From Pomacea canaliculata (Eukaryota; Mollusca; Gastropoda; Architaenioglossa; Ampullariidae), in contig NC_037595.1 of the NCBI RefSeq assembly GCF_003073045.1, forward strand, positions 14,172,252-14,236,251: 64,000 nt of DNA, in the 5' to 3' direction. Positions 11,105-24,327 of this stretch are shown piece by piece. A program made the position numbers and the translations under genes. Position 1 is the first letter of the stretch, and the number at the start of each line of letters is the position of its first letter. A model generated the notes under the pieces. The model was not told where the DNA came from. It searched no databases and saw only the letters and a program-made list of their open reading frames with translations.

Positions 11105-13295
11105 CACATTTAAATGCACATATGGAGTTCTCCCCACACAAACATGCATGCACACCGTACCACAAAATATAATCAAGACTGATTTATCTAACGCCTCACA
11201 CACCGTCAAAGACAGGCTCAAAGCTTTACGAAAAGTAAAAGCACAGAGACATAACACTAATAATGGATGCCTTGTCTTTTTAAACAAAGAGATTATGGTG
11301 TGCCTTCGTGATGTAGCTACTCATGTTAAGAAGATGAATACCAACAGTATGCATAGCCTTGCCATTGCATGGGATCTTCGATAAGTCAATCAAGTTCTGC
11401 TTCGAAAAGTAGCTGAAATTTATTATGAAGTTTGCATGGAGGCTCAAATCACAATGTTTGGTGCTGGGGCCCATCTTCCGCAGACGAAAATATACCTCCA
11501 TCATCTGTGTTCGTTCCATCCACACAACTCTTGTTACAGCATCGTCTTGACGGTCATTGTAAGATTAGTTTTCTGGAGATGTACAATATTAGTCATATCA
11601 GACCTGCTGTGACAGCGCAAAACTTTCTGGAGCGATTGATGAAGAAGGAATCAGTCTAAAGTCGAGACTGCTGATGCACTGATACAAAACCTGTTACAAG
11701 ATGGCGCAGACATGGCAGTAGAATTAAAATGCTTTATAAAAATAGAGGATAAGTGTCGCAGACAGAGAAATCAGTTCATGACACAATTGCTTCAATATAA
11801 ATACTAACTGACATGACACGTCCATTCTGTTGTTCTTTCTTTTAGTTATAATTGTTTCCGTCTGAGAAGACAAACACGAGCGCAAAATCTTTTCGTTATG
11901 ATCGGTTAAGTTTATCATAAAATAATAATTTGAGCATGATTATGAGTACACAATTATGTTTAATTTTCGAGAAATAAGTCTTCAGACATCGGCCTTCTCA
12001 CCTGCGACTAGGAAAGCAGAAGGAAACTACTGTCCGATGCTGGAGAGTTCTGATGTGCGTGAATAGTATTTGTAAGAGGTCGTGTGGCTAAGTTCACCAA
12101 ATGTATTCATGTCCTCCAATCAAATAACGAAACATCGCTCAGGTTGTCGTGGTCAAGAAGCCGGCGTATTTGAGATAATTTTTCGATGTGTATTATTGTT
12201 GATAAAATATAAACACATTTCAAACGTGCACTTTGTTTGAGATAAACTCCTGTAATTGTTTCTATGTGATAGTTATTTTCCATCATTGCATTTTTATTTT
12301 ATAGTTACATCTGACTGTTGAAGATGACATTTTACCATTAAAAATAGAGCATAATAAAAATTTGATTCATGTTTATCGAGGTAAAAACCTATTTCTTCCT
12401 TATTTAGCTGCATGCAAAATATACTACTTACTCGCACGTGTTCCCTCATGCGTTTGTCGCCCTTTTAATTTTTTTTTTAAAATACCGTTTCGAGCACTCA
12501 CATCGTCAGTTGTTTTTAGCATTGTGATGGATAAGGATACTAACGATGGTGTGTTTGTGACTGTGTCACGATGTTACTTGTAGACCAGACGATGTAGAAA
12601 TGTCGATGTTGTATACTTGGTGCTTGATCTTTGTTCCAGCTTTTTACCAGAAGTCAGTTGGTTTTACCCACGGTCGTGGTTTTACCACAAGTTCGTGGTT
12701 TTAACAGCTCGTGCTTTTGTATCGCTGGCAGTGCTGTAGGAAGAAGATTTCTTCGTTTTACTGAAAGTCCAAGACTTGATTGTATTGTATAAGAGGCTGG
12801 ATAATAATCGCTTTTGGAATGTTTTGAGCACATTGTTGAGTACAGCGTGGGGACGAAGTTCACACGGCACATCTGAACAAAGCAGAGACTTGAGCTGTAC
12901 ATACACATCTCTGAACAAATCACTAATCCACTGGCGATTGCTGACATTATCTTTAGGATTTCCTAAATGATCACAAACTAACTCCGTTTGAGTGTCAAAG
13001 AAAACATTCAGCAACAGCATCTGGTCTGTTTTCTTTTACCGAGGATTGCATCTTTCTTTTTCGAAATCAGCTCATGTAGACGACACTATTTTTTTTTAAT
13101 ACTTTTTTTTAGAAATACTACCTTTTATCTCTTTTCTCGGCAAATTTATGTGCGATTAAGAGAAAAACGTTAATATAATATTTATCATACCTCTTGGTAA
13201 TAAAATACCACCGGAATATGTTTCTATGATACTCCTTGCCCTATTTCCGGCGATTTTCGTGACATTTAAAACAAACCTGCTCGTCGCTTAACGTC
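11105..13295. other. Gene-free stretch with unassigned short open frames
   Basis: Several open frames of 60-112 codons occur (for example 12682-13020 on the minus strand) and a few look compositionally protein-like, but none matches a family I recognise and none has convincing flanking splice sites. Left unassigned. Confidence 0.4.
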
Positions 13296-13362
13296 AATGA
13301 AATAAGTGACGTCAAGACGATGACGACAAATACACACAGATGACGTAATCCCGGTATGACGC
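13296..13362. promoter_or_regulatory. Cluster of TGACG (CRE-like) motifs
   Basis: AAGTGACGTCAAG, GATGACGAC, GATGACGTAATC and TATGACGCAC lie within about 70 bp. One is a full TGACGTCA palindrome. Such clusters bind CREB/ATF bZIP factors in many animals; function here is inferred. Confidence 0.35.
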
Positions 13363-16300
13363 ACACACATGGCGTTCTGTATGTGTAGCTGAGTCTGCAG
13401 ACTGTAAACCAACATGACCGACATCAACAACTACTAGCAGCGCACTACAGCTAATGTCCTGTAGCAATGTAGCCTGAACTCCACCTTTTCACGACATTTA
13501 ACACTCACATGCACACGGGCGTATGGACACACACGCGTACGCACGCACATACACACATACCTGCCAGCCTGCCTGTGTTTTTACGGGAATGGCATGGAGG
13601 TGGAGTTAGCAAACGAGTCTGTGAAAACGTTTAATCTTTAAGACGGTGTCCGGTCATGTCGGAGAGAATAAGGAATGCCAGCTAACTGACCCTGACTGAG
13701 GTTTTGGGTCTAAAAGCTACGAATTCTAATTTCATGCAACGTGTTTCAGGCGTAAAGAAATATATTAAACTGTGACACCTCGATGTTTAGGTGATGAATG
13801 TCTTTGTCTCTACAGACAAGTCAAGAGCTGTCTACTGTTTATCAATTAAGAACTATTTCCTTTGTTTTCAGAGAGATTATAACGAACTGTGGGAATCTAG
13901 ATGCAGCATAAGGAAAAAGTGAAGACGCGAAAAAATGAGAAAAAGCGAGATATTTGGGTGGAAGTTAAACTGAGAATGACCATAAGAAAGAGAGAACGGT
14001 GAGAATGTCTAAAACAGACTGTGGAAAAAGGACACGACAGAAGAGAACTGGGGACGGGTGGAGAGAGGTGGAGGAGGGAGAGGGAGAGGGAGAGAAAAAT
14101 AAAAGAAAAAGAAACAGTGGGGTTGGGGAATGAGTGATTGACTTGAGCATGTGAAAATTGTCCCTGGAGAAATGCTGGCTTGCTGGTGTTTCACGTGGAA
14201 TTTAGGGGTAATCTCTCCGTGAGCTAGAAGCAGGCTCCTCGAGAAAGAAATAGTAGATTAGCGAGTGTACTCACTTGTGAATGCTAACTTCTCGTGCGTA
14301 CGTCCCTTAGTGGCATCTGTTTCTCCCTCCCCTCTTCCATTTGTGTAGAGGCCAGTTTGGGCTCTCACCGAAGTTTCCAGATAACGGGTCCACTACATCA
14401 GAGGACAGCTGATAGATAAGTAGGAAAACGCTCGGAGTTTTCGGGTGAGGACTATCAGGGAGATGACAAAGTATCGGCCTTTTGCTCTCGCTGCTCATTT
14501 CGAAAAAAAAAAATCAGAAGGAAAAAAAATCTTTATTCATGCAAGCGAGACAGCCCCTGGGTCACTTCAAAACACACCTGATGACCTGTTGCGGCAGTAC
14601 TCAAGTGAAGGCAAACTGACCGTTACAAGGATGAGAACTGCGACAAGTACCTGGCACCACGTGATGGTCATGGCTGATTGGCGGATTAAGTGCATTGTAA
14701 CTCGCTCCACTAAGTGCCGCTTATCTTATCCGCCCCCAACGCTTGTCTCACCTGACGCTGATCCGACTGTCCCCAAACTGACCACTAGCCTCCGCTTGAG
14801 AGCTCGACACTTACTCCAAGACTGGCGTGTACATACCTCAAGGTTCACATGGGCAGACAGACCTGTTCACTCGCACACGTGTTACGTTTTGAACACGAGC
14901 GTTGAGATGTGTAACACAGTACTCCCTCATCCTTTCCATTATCGATATTCTTCATCGGTGTTTGCATTCAGAAGCGGCATTAGGCATGAACAGACTGTGC
15001 ACCTGCTCAGGGCCGCCAAATCCCAGGGGGCCGCCACGCCAATATATGTATATAATTATATCTTGAATATAAAACAGAAAGAGAAAATAACGACAGAGCA
15101 GACGGCAGTGTGCATGAAAAACATTGTTTCTTGTTAATTAGTCTGTTGTGTTTACTAATATTGCTAGAGTCAATATAGTAAGCTACAGTATATGTAATAT
15201 TAGAAAGTTCTGCCATCATGAGAATATCACGGGCCGCCACTTGGTTTTATTGAGGTTGGAGGGCGACAGGGGCCACTGATTCTTTCTCTGCCCAGGGCCG
15301 CCACGAGGCTAGAACAGCCCATGATGTAGTCATAGATGCAGCATTATATATTGTGTGGAGGATGAAAACTGCGAATTCATAGTGCAAAACTCATAGTGTG
15401 TGTGTGAATAAAATATTTGGACCTCGATGAGATTATTTTGAATTAAAATAGTTAATGCGTGCGAATGATAATAACAGCAGTCAAAGTACAAACAAGCCTC
15501 TTTCTCAAATTTTAAGCAGCACGATGACCATTTTTTTTTAAAAAAAAAAAAACCCACAAAATTAATAAATTGGGAGACAAGGAAACAAGCAAACAGACAT
15601 AATAAGAAATGGGGGAAAGGGAGTCAGTCAAGACAGAAATAAGACTTAAACTAAGCTGAATATCTCCAATATTACTACACTATACAATGATAGGAGCAAA
15701 CATTATCAAAGCTTACAGAGAAGATCATAATGGAGCAAAACAACTTCTCCACAAAGGTGTCAACAGCTCGGACAGAGTGGTGGCTAGGAAAGTCGTGAAA
15801 GCAAGAAACATGTGTGAGTAGGGCGAGGGGATGTCTTACAGTCGTCTTTTTTCTCTTGCGTGAAATCAGGCAAACTTTCATTTCTGATCTGTAAATCATA
15901 TTTTCATCATCTACAGATAACTTAGTTCACATTCACACATCCTGAAATATATTAACATAGTTACCACCCTGACTAACTACTAGTGCACTTTCCCATGTTC
16001 ATATCGCCCACTGGGACAAATAAAGTTGGTCATAAGCATAACCACTAGTTGCTGAACCACTATACACAGTCGTTAATACAAGTGTATTACAGTATCAAAT
16101 CACAGATCCATTTTCCACGTGCCTCAACCCGGCGACATCAACTCACAAGGAGAGCGCCCGGGTTTGAGGTGCCGGAAGGTATCTATATATCTAAAGAACA
16201 CAGACCCACTTATCAGACGACAAATTATTTGACAATATTTCGAAGGACAACTCAATAGCACTATAGATGTCCGCCGTCCTCATTAGATAAGAGCACATCG

Positions 16301-19300
16301 TCACATAAACGACGATCCTCAACGACTTGCTGAGAATTCGCACAGCGTGGGGTTACATTGTGTGTTTACTTTCTCGTATAAAACTCAGCCTTTTATTATG
16401 AATACAGACTGTATTCGTAAGTTAATTAGATACCCCGCTGGTGTCAAAGTAGTACATAAGTTGTGTTTACATACTTGCATTTCTGCTAGTGTTTAGCACC
16501 ACAAGGTGCCGAAATAGGGACGATGATCATTTGATCCCACTAGGAAGAAATTTACCCTTTGTTTTGCCCTACCATTCTTCGCTGAAAAATTATTTATACA
16601 TTGTATGTTGATATGTGTATTTAATTTATTTAAAAAACCCTTAATGAAAAGATATAAAAGCTGTAAAAATTGATAATATATATATAACGAAATTATAAAA
16701 TAATCTCTTTACAGATAACAGTTGCTCAGATAGAAATTGGCGCAAAAAACATATGTGTTATTTTTTATATTTCAATGCAAAAAAGAAAATTATAAAAATA
16801 TCGAATAATAAAAGTAGCTGAAAAAGAAAACCAAAAAATGTCGAAATAGTTGCAGTCCCCATTAATAGTGCTATCAATTGTGTAACCTTAATTTTAACGC
16901 AGCCAAAAGAACCCATAAGCTCACACAAGCTGGCCATCTTTCTTATAAAGAAGATAATGTTAGGAAAACTAACTGTATCGTAATAAAAAGTTGCATTATG
17001 ACTCGGATCATTGATAGCAAGGAGACAGACCAAGACGAAAGGAGAGAAAGTATGAACGCATGAGGAGTAGAATCGTTTACAGAAGCCTGTGTGCTTCGTC
17101 TACTGTTGCATTATTTAGTCATTTTCTTATCGGTTATCCAAGCGGAACAGAAAACATTTAGGAAAATGTTAATGTTTTAAAATAAAGCTTTACTTTGTTC
17201 TATTTTTTATTTTTCACTATATTTCACTTGTCTGCTATATTTTGTGTGTGTGTGTGGTGGTGGAAAGAGTACTTAATTTCTCCGATCGACATCTATGTAT
17301 CCGGACAGCCCTCATGCAATAAATAAATAAAATAAATGAACAGTAAAAGAGCAGTGAGCATCAGTATATTTTGTTTACACTTTAAAATGAAAGCTGATTC
17401 TCACATAGAAGTCGCCCCGCGCAAGACGTCCAAGTAAAATAGTAAAATAGTAAACTAGTAAGGCATGACAGTAAACAGAATTCTTGCCACCTGACACCCT
17501 GCAAGTGTCCTACGTTGACCCTTACTGTGTTGTCAATGGGGACAAAATCCAACCATAGAAGAAACAAAGTAAAACTTAGCGAGCTGGTGTCACTAAAGGA
17601 CACAAGGTGCCTACCTACCTACAGACCACTTCATGCTCGCGTGAGGCTCTCTCCTCCATGCCATTGTGTTCCACAAACTGAGCACGGGTCAATCATCCCC
17701 GATACCTAATCTGGACAGTGAACTGTCACCATAAGGCAGACATAGGTGATAAACAGCCTCCATCGTGACCGCCAGGAGCAGAAATAGTCATTTTGTTGGA
17801 AAAAATTTAAAATGTGAACGAAGTAAAAGACGATTATTGCCAAAACAGATCGGCGGGACAGGTTTCACCAGCGGCATTTCTATATTTTGATTTCATATAA
17901 AATTCAAAGCCATACCAATAAGTGTAAGAGTAAATGTCATGGCGTCGTTTCAAATAAAAATGAAAAACCTCAACAGAAAATTAAGAAATTCTTTTCTAGA
18001 AGGTACCGATTCCAAAATGGTATTTAAAGCGATGCAGTTTAAGGCACTGTCAGAGGAATAAATACCGCCATGCTATAAATTTCAAAACAATTTATTTCGT
18101 GCAGAATGTTGTCATACTATGTATTACCTGGGAAATATTTATAATAATAAACAGAGTAAATAAAAACCCTGAAAAAAAGTGGTTTAAAGCTGGGCGAGAA
18201 AGTTCAAGCGTCAGAGGAAGCACATCGAAGACAACTTTCTCACCTTTCTCAAGTACGCCGACGATGAAAGTGAACGCCGAAGCAATTGGACCGCTTAGCC
18301 CCGTCGTGCTCACCCCCTGTCGTGTGCAGCGTGCGAAGGCGACTGACCAATTGCAATTAGAGTGGGCAGCTTACCAGGCTAACACAAACACCGCCTGTCA
18401 CACAGCCTTTAGCCTCGTAAGCCCCGCCTCCCGCGAGTCCATAATGGACCAGCGACAACCCTCGCGCTCCGAGTTCGTGTCTCGAGCAGCTCTCCTCATC
18501 CTTCGCTTGCACTGTGAGGTTCGTGTGGAAATTCGGACAACAGGAGCAACAAAAATCCGTATGCTCACGAGCGTCGGCTGTAATTAAGTAACGAAATATG
18601 TATATAGAGAGAAAGATAGAGAGAAAAAAAGACATTGTATACTAAAATAATATTGTATGTTCAAATAATATTTTAGAAACATTGTGAAAATGAGAAATAG
18701 AAAAAAAATTAAAGGAGAAAGAGGGTGACATCACATTTTAAGAGGGAGAGGAAGAAAAAGTAAAGGAAGAAAAGAAAAGATAAGCAGGTTACAATATAAG
18801 ACTTCAGGGTATAAACATAGTGAAAAGATAAATGTTCGTTCCACGGCATCAGATGCAGATAAGGGACTGATGGAAGGAAATGAGTGTTTATGTTGCTTCA
18901 TTTGTGGTGATTTTGTTTGAAGACATCTTGTCCCCTTCCTGATGTCCGCTTGGCAGTAGTCTTTCTTCACAGACATATTCTTGTGTGCTGTGTGTATGTA
19001 TATCTTATCGTGCATGTATGTACATATTTCTTCTGCCAATCTGCCCGTGTCTTTTCAAACTGATTCCTTCTCTGCATCTCCTCCTAACTCGCTTGCATAC
19101 TTTTATTTTGTTCTATTTTTTATTTGTTTACTTAGTTGTTCACTTTTTGTTTTGTTTTGTTTTGTTTTGTTTCGAGCCATTGTATTGTGATTGGAGCTTT
19201 ATGAGCGACAGACGACGACGACGATGATGATGACGATGACGACGACGATGATGTGTCCTCACCGAAGCTCTTCAATTAGCTGATGTTTCCGGTTTTTATA

Positions 19301-19389
19301 ATATTCTCGGGAGTGACGAAAGGCCGACTAACGGATTCTGTCGATGTATCGATGAAGATCGTTTTTTAAAAAAAAAAACCTTTCACAAA
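13363..19389. other. Gene-free interior of the BSX desert
   Basis: No recognisable exon. Contains GA-rich tracts (14.05-14.11 kb), scattered AGGGCCGCCA words between 15.01 and 15.30 kb, AT-rich DNA around 16.6-17.3 kb, a moderately GC-rich patch at 18.2-18.6 kb, a (TTTTG)n run at about 19147-19172 and a (GAC/GAT)n run at about 19205-19252. A 230-codon frame at 14445-15137 has no family resemblance. Confidence 0.5.
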
Positions 19390-19900
19390 ACATTTTAGTC
19401 ACAACGTACCCAAGCCCGGAGGACGATGGAGAACTAGGCATCGACAGTACATCAGCACAAGGATCGAGTCATCGATCGTCCCCTCGGCCACTTCTCGCCA
19501 GTCGCGAGCGGCGATGACAGCGGGAGGCGTTCTCAACACGATTATGATAATACTGACGACAGAGGCGAGGCCTGGCGCCCTCTGACGGCGCCACGGCTGC
19601 TACGGCCGCCCTCCCCCCACCAAAGCGCTGGCCACCGACAACAACGAGCACGAGTTGACGTGTCAAACGTCGTCGCCCGTCACGGTTACAGCAGCTTCTG
19701 ACGAGCCGACACGCCATTCGCGGTCATGTGACCGGTAACTCATGTCGCCAGCACCTAATTAAGATACCGCTGTTCATCGGCTCTCGACCTCTCTTGACCT
19801 CCACGAGGTAGGCAGAGTTCAAGGAATCATGCTCGCGATCCTTGCGGAACACGTGTAAGCTCACCGACGTCAGCAAGAAACCAGCCCCGACTAAAGATGC
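19390..19900. promoter_or_regulatory. GC/CpG-rich island
   Basis: CpG-dense sequence with palindromic GGTCATGTGACC and a CCTAATTAAG homeodomain core. No protein-like frame. Could be an enhancer, or an unrecognised promoter with a non-coding first exon. Confidence 0.3.
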
Positions 19901-20048
19901 AAGTTGCTGCCAAAGGTAAGGAACAAAAGACAAAAGCTAGGATTCAAGCAGCTAGGGGTCTGGAACATTCAGCACAAATATGACTCAAAGGTCAGATTAC
20001 GTCACTGAGACAGTCAACAGACAGGAGCTGAGCTTCTTCAACAGCCAT

Positions 20049-20146
20049 TTAACCCTTTGTGTGTGGTGCCCTTCTTGCTGAACGAGTTGGCTCAGTTCGC
20101 GAGGGACAACGACTTCACAAGTAGGTGACGACACACAAAGGGTTAA
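20049..20146. mobile_element. piggyBac-like MITE, TTAA-flanked
   Basis: TTAA-CCCTTTGTGTGT at the left (20049-20064) is mirrored by ACACACAAAGGG-TTAA at the right (20131-20146), giving 12-bp perfect inverted repeats with TTAA on both outer edges and only ~90 bp in total. A TTAA target plus a CCC-starting inverted repeat is the hallmark of piggyBac. No transposase; non-autonomous. Confidence 0.75.
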
Positions 20147-20576
20147 AATACTGGTTGTGGTTGTACGCATTGTTTGGTGGTAACATCGAGCGGTTGTGAT
20201 AGTTGTGGTGATTTACCTAGTCCGTTAGTCACACGTTATTGTTAAAAGCAAAATATCATGTTACAATCAAAATAATGAAATTTCCAATATAGAATCGAAA
20301 TTTGTATTGCCAGTCGTATCTCAGTCGACGTAACACTCACACACACCACACACACCTAGATAGAAGATTGTATAGGAGGGGAGGATAAGGATGAGGTAGT
20401 GGATAGACTTATGGATGACAGCTTAGCAGCGATAAAACAGAGAAAACAAATGTTACACCTTATTGACTTCATTGTTTCATTAGTCATGTCTTTTCACCAT
20501 CCACCTCTTCATGTTTTTCCTTGTCTGTTAGTCCGCTGGTTTGTCCACCCGCCTGTCTCTCTATATTTGTCCTTGT

Positions 20577-20679
<103 letters not shown>

Positions 20680-20859
20680 CTCATTGTCTCCACGGTGTGA
20701 AAAGGCAGAGAGTCTTCAGATAATTTGTAAAATCAGCTTTCCGAAAAGTTTAGACGAATGTCGGAACGACATTTCCTGGCCGCCATACGTTAATAGTGTT
20801 GGCAAAGCGAGAAAACAAAATCAGCTTAGGCTCGGGGTGGGCTGCGCTCGTGAAAGGAG

Positions 20860-21060
20860 GGTTTGGGCGGGCGACTTGATTAACGTGGGGTCAGAAAGGA
20901 GCCTTGACAGACCCGGACACTGACCAGATTAGATTAGTCACACCAGATTAACAGCGCCGTGCTCAAGCCTCACCTCTCACCGGGCCGGAGAGGACACGCA
21001 TGACTAATCAAACAAATGAAGCAGAAAATTGCGTGAATTGCGCCTATAGTCCCCTCGTCA
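20860..21060. promoter_or_regulatory. Candidate enhancer with clustered GATTA/TAATC motifs
   Basis: Within ~140 bp there are GATTAACG, CAGATTAGATTAGTC, CCAGATTAAC and GACTAATCAAAC: at least five GATTA/TAATC cores on both strands, the preferred site of K50 (Otx/Bicoid-class) homeodomains. The block is GC-richer than its surroundings and non-coding. Regulatory function is inference. Confidence 0.4.
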
Positions 21061-21779
21061 AAAGCATCAGTTGAAGACTACCGCTGCTTCAGCAGCTGAA
21101 AGAGACTGCTCGGTGCTGTGGTCAGACTGACATTACACTTGCCTGACTCTTAGTCGTAATTTCTTTATTTCTATTTCTTTATTTGCAAGATTCACTTTTC
21201 ATACTCCATTTTTCCTTTTCTTTGAAATTTTTCATTCATTTGACAGCGCAAGCTGTCTTAAACATTTTCATTTTCTTTCTTTCGTTCTGCCACTAAACAG
21301 TGAAGCGACTACCTCGACTCTGTCCCACAAACAACCATCACCCATAGTTATTCTTCCCAAAATGTAATTGCTGTCGCAAAAATCAATGTCTGTAAGATTT
21401 TTGCTTCTCCATCCCTTGGGATGGTTTGCTTGCCTCCTTGAGTTATGCAGCCCAGGTAGTCAGGTCTTTCAGCACGATTACTGACTGCTGACATGTAGTC
21501 AGTGCGTTCATGTTTAAATCTGGTCAGAGTTCTTCGCCGATCTTTTTTCAGAATATTCCATGACAACATAAGTTCATTAAACATAATTCCTGATGTACAG
21601 AGCGCATACGTCGCACGTTTCGGGCTCCACGGCTACAGACCAAGTTATTGCCGCGGCTGCTGCTTCCTCTCCAGACTGTTTGTACAGTCTAGGTAAACTC
21701 ATGAGGTCCAAGCTTCATCTGCAGACTGTTTAAACATACATACAGGGATTGACTGGCATCAACGGACAAACTGTTATGC

Positions 21780-22600
21780 TGTAGGCTAGGACTGGTGGTC
21801 GGGAGGAACACCTGGACAGTGGCAGCGGCTGACAAAGCTCGCCATTCAGGCCTATCCGTAGTCATGGTGATCAGGTGCTGGGTGAGACGACCAGTTCAAA
21901 CCTACCCGCTTGTCAATCATTTCTTCCTATGTCCACCATGGCGTGGACTTCCTTCCAATTACCCTGAAGGACGGCTTTTAGACAGTGTCGTGCTGGGTCA
22001 CATGACCGACAGACAAGTTTGCGCCTCTTCACTGTTGCGAGCAGAGGTTCTTAGCGTCCTGCGAGGGTAGCTTCGCTTCCTACAAAATCATTGGTTTTGA
22101 GCTCGGAGAAGCCTCCTCGAGCACTTGTTCTGAAATGCCTGTTGCTTTTCTCCGTGTCTCCAAGCAGAGTCCATGTCTCGCAGCCGCACGTGCATGATGG
22201 ATGCTATGAAGATCACGTACAACCTGTGCTAGGCGGTAAATGTGATGATGTTACTGTTCCAGACCCTATCCATCCTAATTCGCTGTTGCGATCCTGATGA
22301 CAATTTTTGCCGTTAACTGCCATCTTTGGAGAGGGTGGCTCCCAAGTACTTAAAGCTATTCATCTCCTCCATTTGTACTTCCGTAGAACTCTTCTTTGCC
22401 GTTGCCGCTTGTTGTTAACCATGCTTTGGATCTTGTGAGTGCTGGTGTCCACTCCATATATGCATTCACACTCTCTATCATTCCGTTGGTGATGTTTTGC
22501 AGGTTGGGGCCTGCCATCAAACATCTATGTCCTCTGCAAAGCGTAGGTTGCACATAGGTCTCCCATAGGAGGTGTAATGGTCGTCAATGGTTACGCTAAT
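21780..22600 (-). mobile_element. Degenerate non-LTR retrotransposon (LINE), 3' half of RT ORF
   Basis: Minus-strand translation, across several frame breaks, gives the familiar metazoan LINE sequence order: GRPMCNLRFAEDID (the RT catalytic F-A-D-D box decayed to FAED), a thumb-like stretch, FKYLGATLSKDG, RVWNSNIIT, then EPLLATVKRRKL and a C-terminal RPEWR-type end. Stops and frameshifts interrupt it throughout, so it is a fossil. The 5' part (endonuclease and fingers) is missing. Clade not assigned. Confidence 0.8.
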
Positions 22601-24249
22601 GAGAAATCTACTGCCGTGGCCTCTGACCCTCGGATAATTTTAAGCTCAGCTAAGTAACGCTTCTTTTCATTATCTAAAGATGGGTTAATGAGAATCGTGA
22701 GGTTTATGTGATGAATATTTGTGTTAACTTTAAGAGCGTACCGGATTATTCGTGCCTCTCAAAATGTTGACATTTCTTAAGTAGTACAGATGATGGATCA
22801 GCGAAAGAGGATTTAAACCAATTATAGAAATGATCGTTCATTGGAAGATATAATAAAATTCCATTCAAGTCTTGGAGTCTTTAAAATTTGTAACAAATAG
22901 TTCAGGGTAGGAATGCATCATAACCCTGAGTGGTATGTACAGGCGTGTCTTCAAATGCGGGTTGACGTGTTCCACCCCGTCCTCATTCAACAACGCTTTT
23001 TGATACTTGTCACGAGGTCCTTTGTTGCCTTGGTTGGTTGATTGGTAAGAAAATATTTCTACCTAGAGTGATTTTGCACTAAAAAGAGAGGGCGGATTTT
23101 TTTTAAAAGTAAAAAAGTATAAAAAATTTAAAAGCATGTCTGAACAGGTACTTCTGAAATACTGCTTTCATACCTTATCGTTACGACGAACGACAAAGGA
23201 AGAAAAAAAAATGTTAACGAAGTTAATGAAATTTTACAGTCACAATATGAAAAAAAATAAATAATGGCCAAACTTTGCATTTTGATCTTCAGGCTTATAT
23301 TTTCTTAAACTCTCAATAAACGAGTATGTCTGATCCTCATTTAATGATGTTCTACAATGAACAAAAATCTTTATAGCCTTCAAGCTTTTGCTGATCTTGT
23401 TTAGAAACTTCTTCCAATTTTTCTACAATGTTCTCTACACTTTTGCTCTTCCCCTCCTTTTTGCTACTGTATATTCAGTTGTTGCCTAACCACTTCTAGA
23501 CGACTTTCTTCATTCCTCACATTTTTTAAATCAAATTATTAATTTCAATCGCATAAGTATAATCTTTACTTAGCAGAGAACTCTTCTGTTATTTTCTTTG
23601 TACAAAGTTTCTTCTGTTTTGTCTGTCTGCTCTCCTACTTGTAGTCGTAGCTGTAACTGTAAAACGTTAAGTGCATAATGCAAACAAACAAACAACATGT
23701 TTATGATGTAAACATAACCTTTTTAAACTCGGAAAAAACGTCCCATTTGATTGAATACACTTAATTCGACTATATTCTTAAACTAATGTATTATTAATTT
23801 ACTGTATATTAAGTCTAAGCTTCTGTTATGTAAATCATTCAATGCTGTATAGTGTTGTTAATTTTATAATTTATTTGAAATGTCTCCATCATATGTTAAC
23901 TAACATATCGTAATGCAAATTAATTAAAGATGTATTTTGCTTGATCAGTTTTTACATATATTCTAAAATAATATTTGTTATGAAAAATAGTTTTCATGTA
24001 TTTTGCATGTGTGCTCCGTGCTCCTTCTGCCTGTAGCGGAAGTTCGCTGCACTTTGGGGAAATCTTTGTAAAGAAACCTGTTAACATTTTCTCGTGTGAC
24101 ATCATGCGAGGCCTGTCTGTAAACAACGACGAGAAATAACCTATCAGCAAGTAGGATGTATTTCAATTTGTTTGCTTGACGACTCTCGACAGTACTGGAC
24201 AATGACAAGGATCAACTTTATTTGTCCACGAACGTCTTCAAACTTGGAA
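22601..24249. other. AT-rich gene-free DNA
   Basis: No exon, repeat array or regulatory cluster could be supported; the sequence is AT-rich with long A and T runs. Confidence 0.5.
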
Positions 24250-24327
24250 GTTTTGACGTAACCTGTTTTGACGTGATTAGATGATTGAAAAATGTCGTCA
24301 CTCATAGTGATGACGTCTACAATGACG
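24250..24327. promoter_or_regulatory. Second TGACG motif cluster
   Basis: TTTTGACGTAACCTG, TTTTGACGTGATT, GATGACGTC and AATGACGCAC occur within 80 bp, with GATTAGATGATTG homeodomain-like words between. Similar in make-up to the cluster near 13.3 kb. Confidence 0.3.

Noticed and set aside
15008..15302. Four AGGGCCGCCA words suggesting a TIR element
   Set aside because: All are in the same orientation; no inverted terminal repeat or flanking duplication was found.
18099..18587. 162-codon plus-strand frame
   Set aside because: Begins in AT-rich sequence and runs into a GC-rich patch; no domain, and a competing frame lies on the opposite strand.
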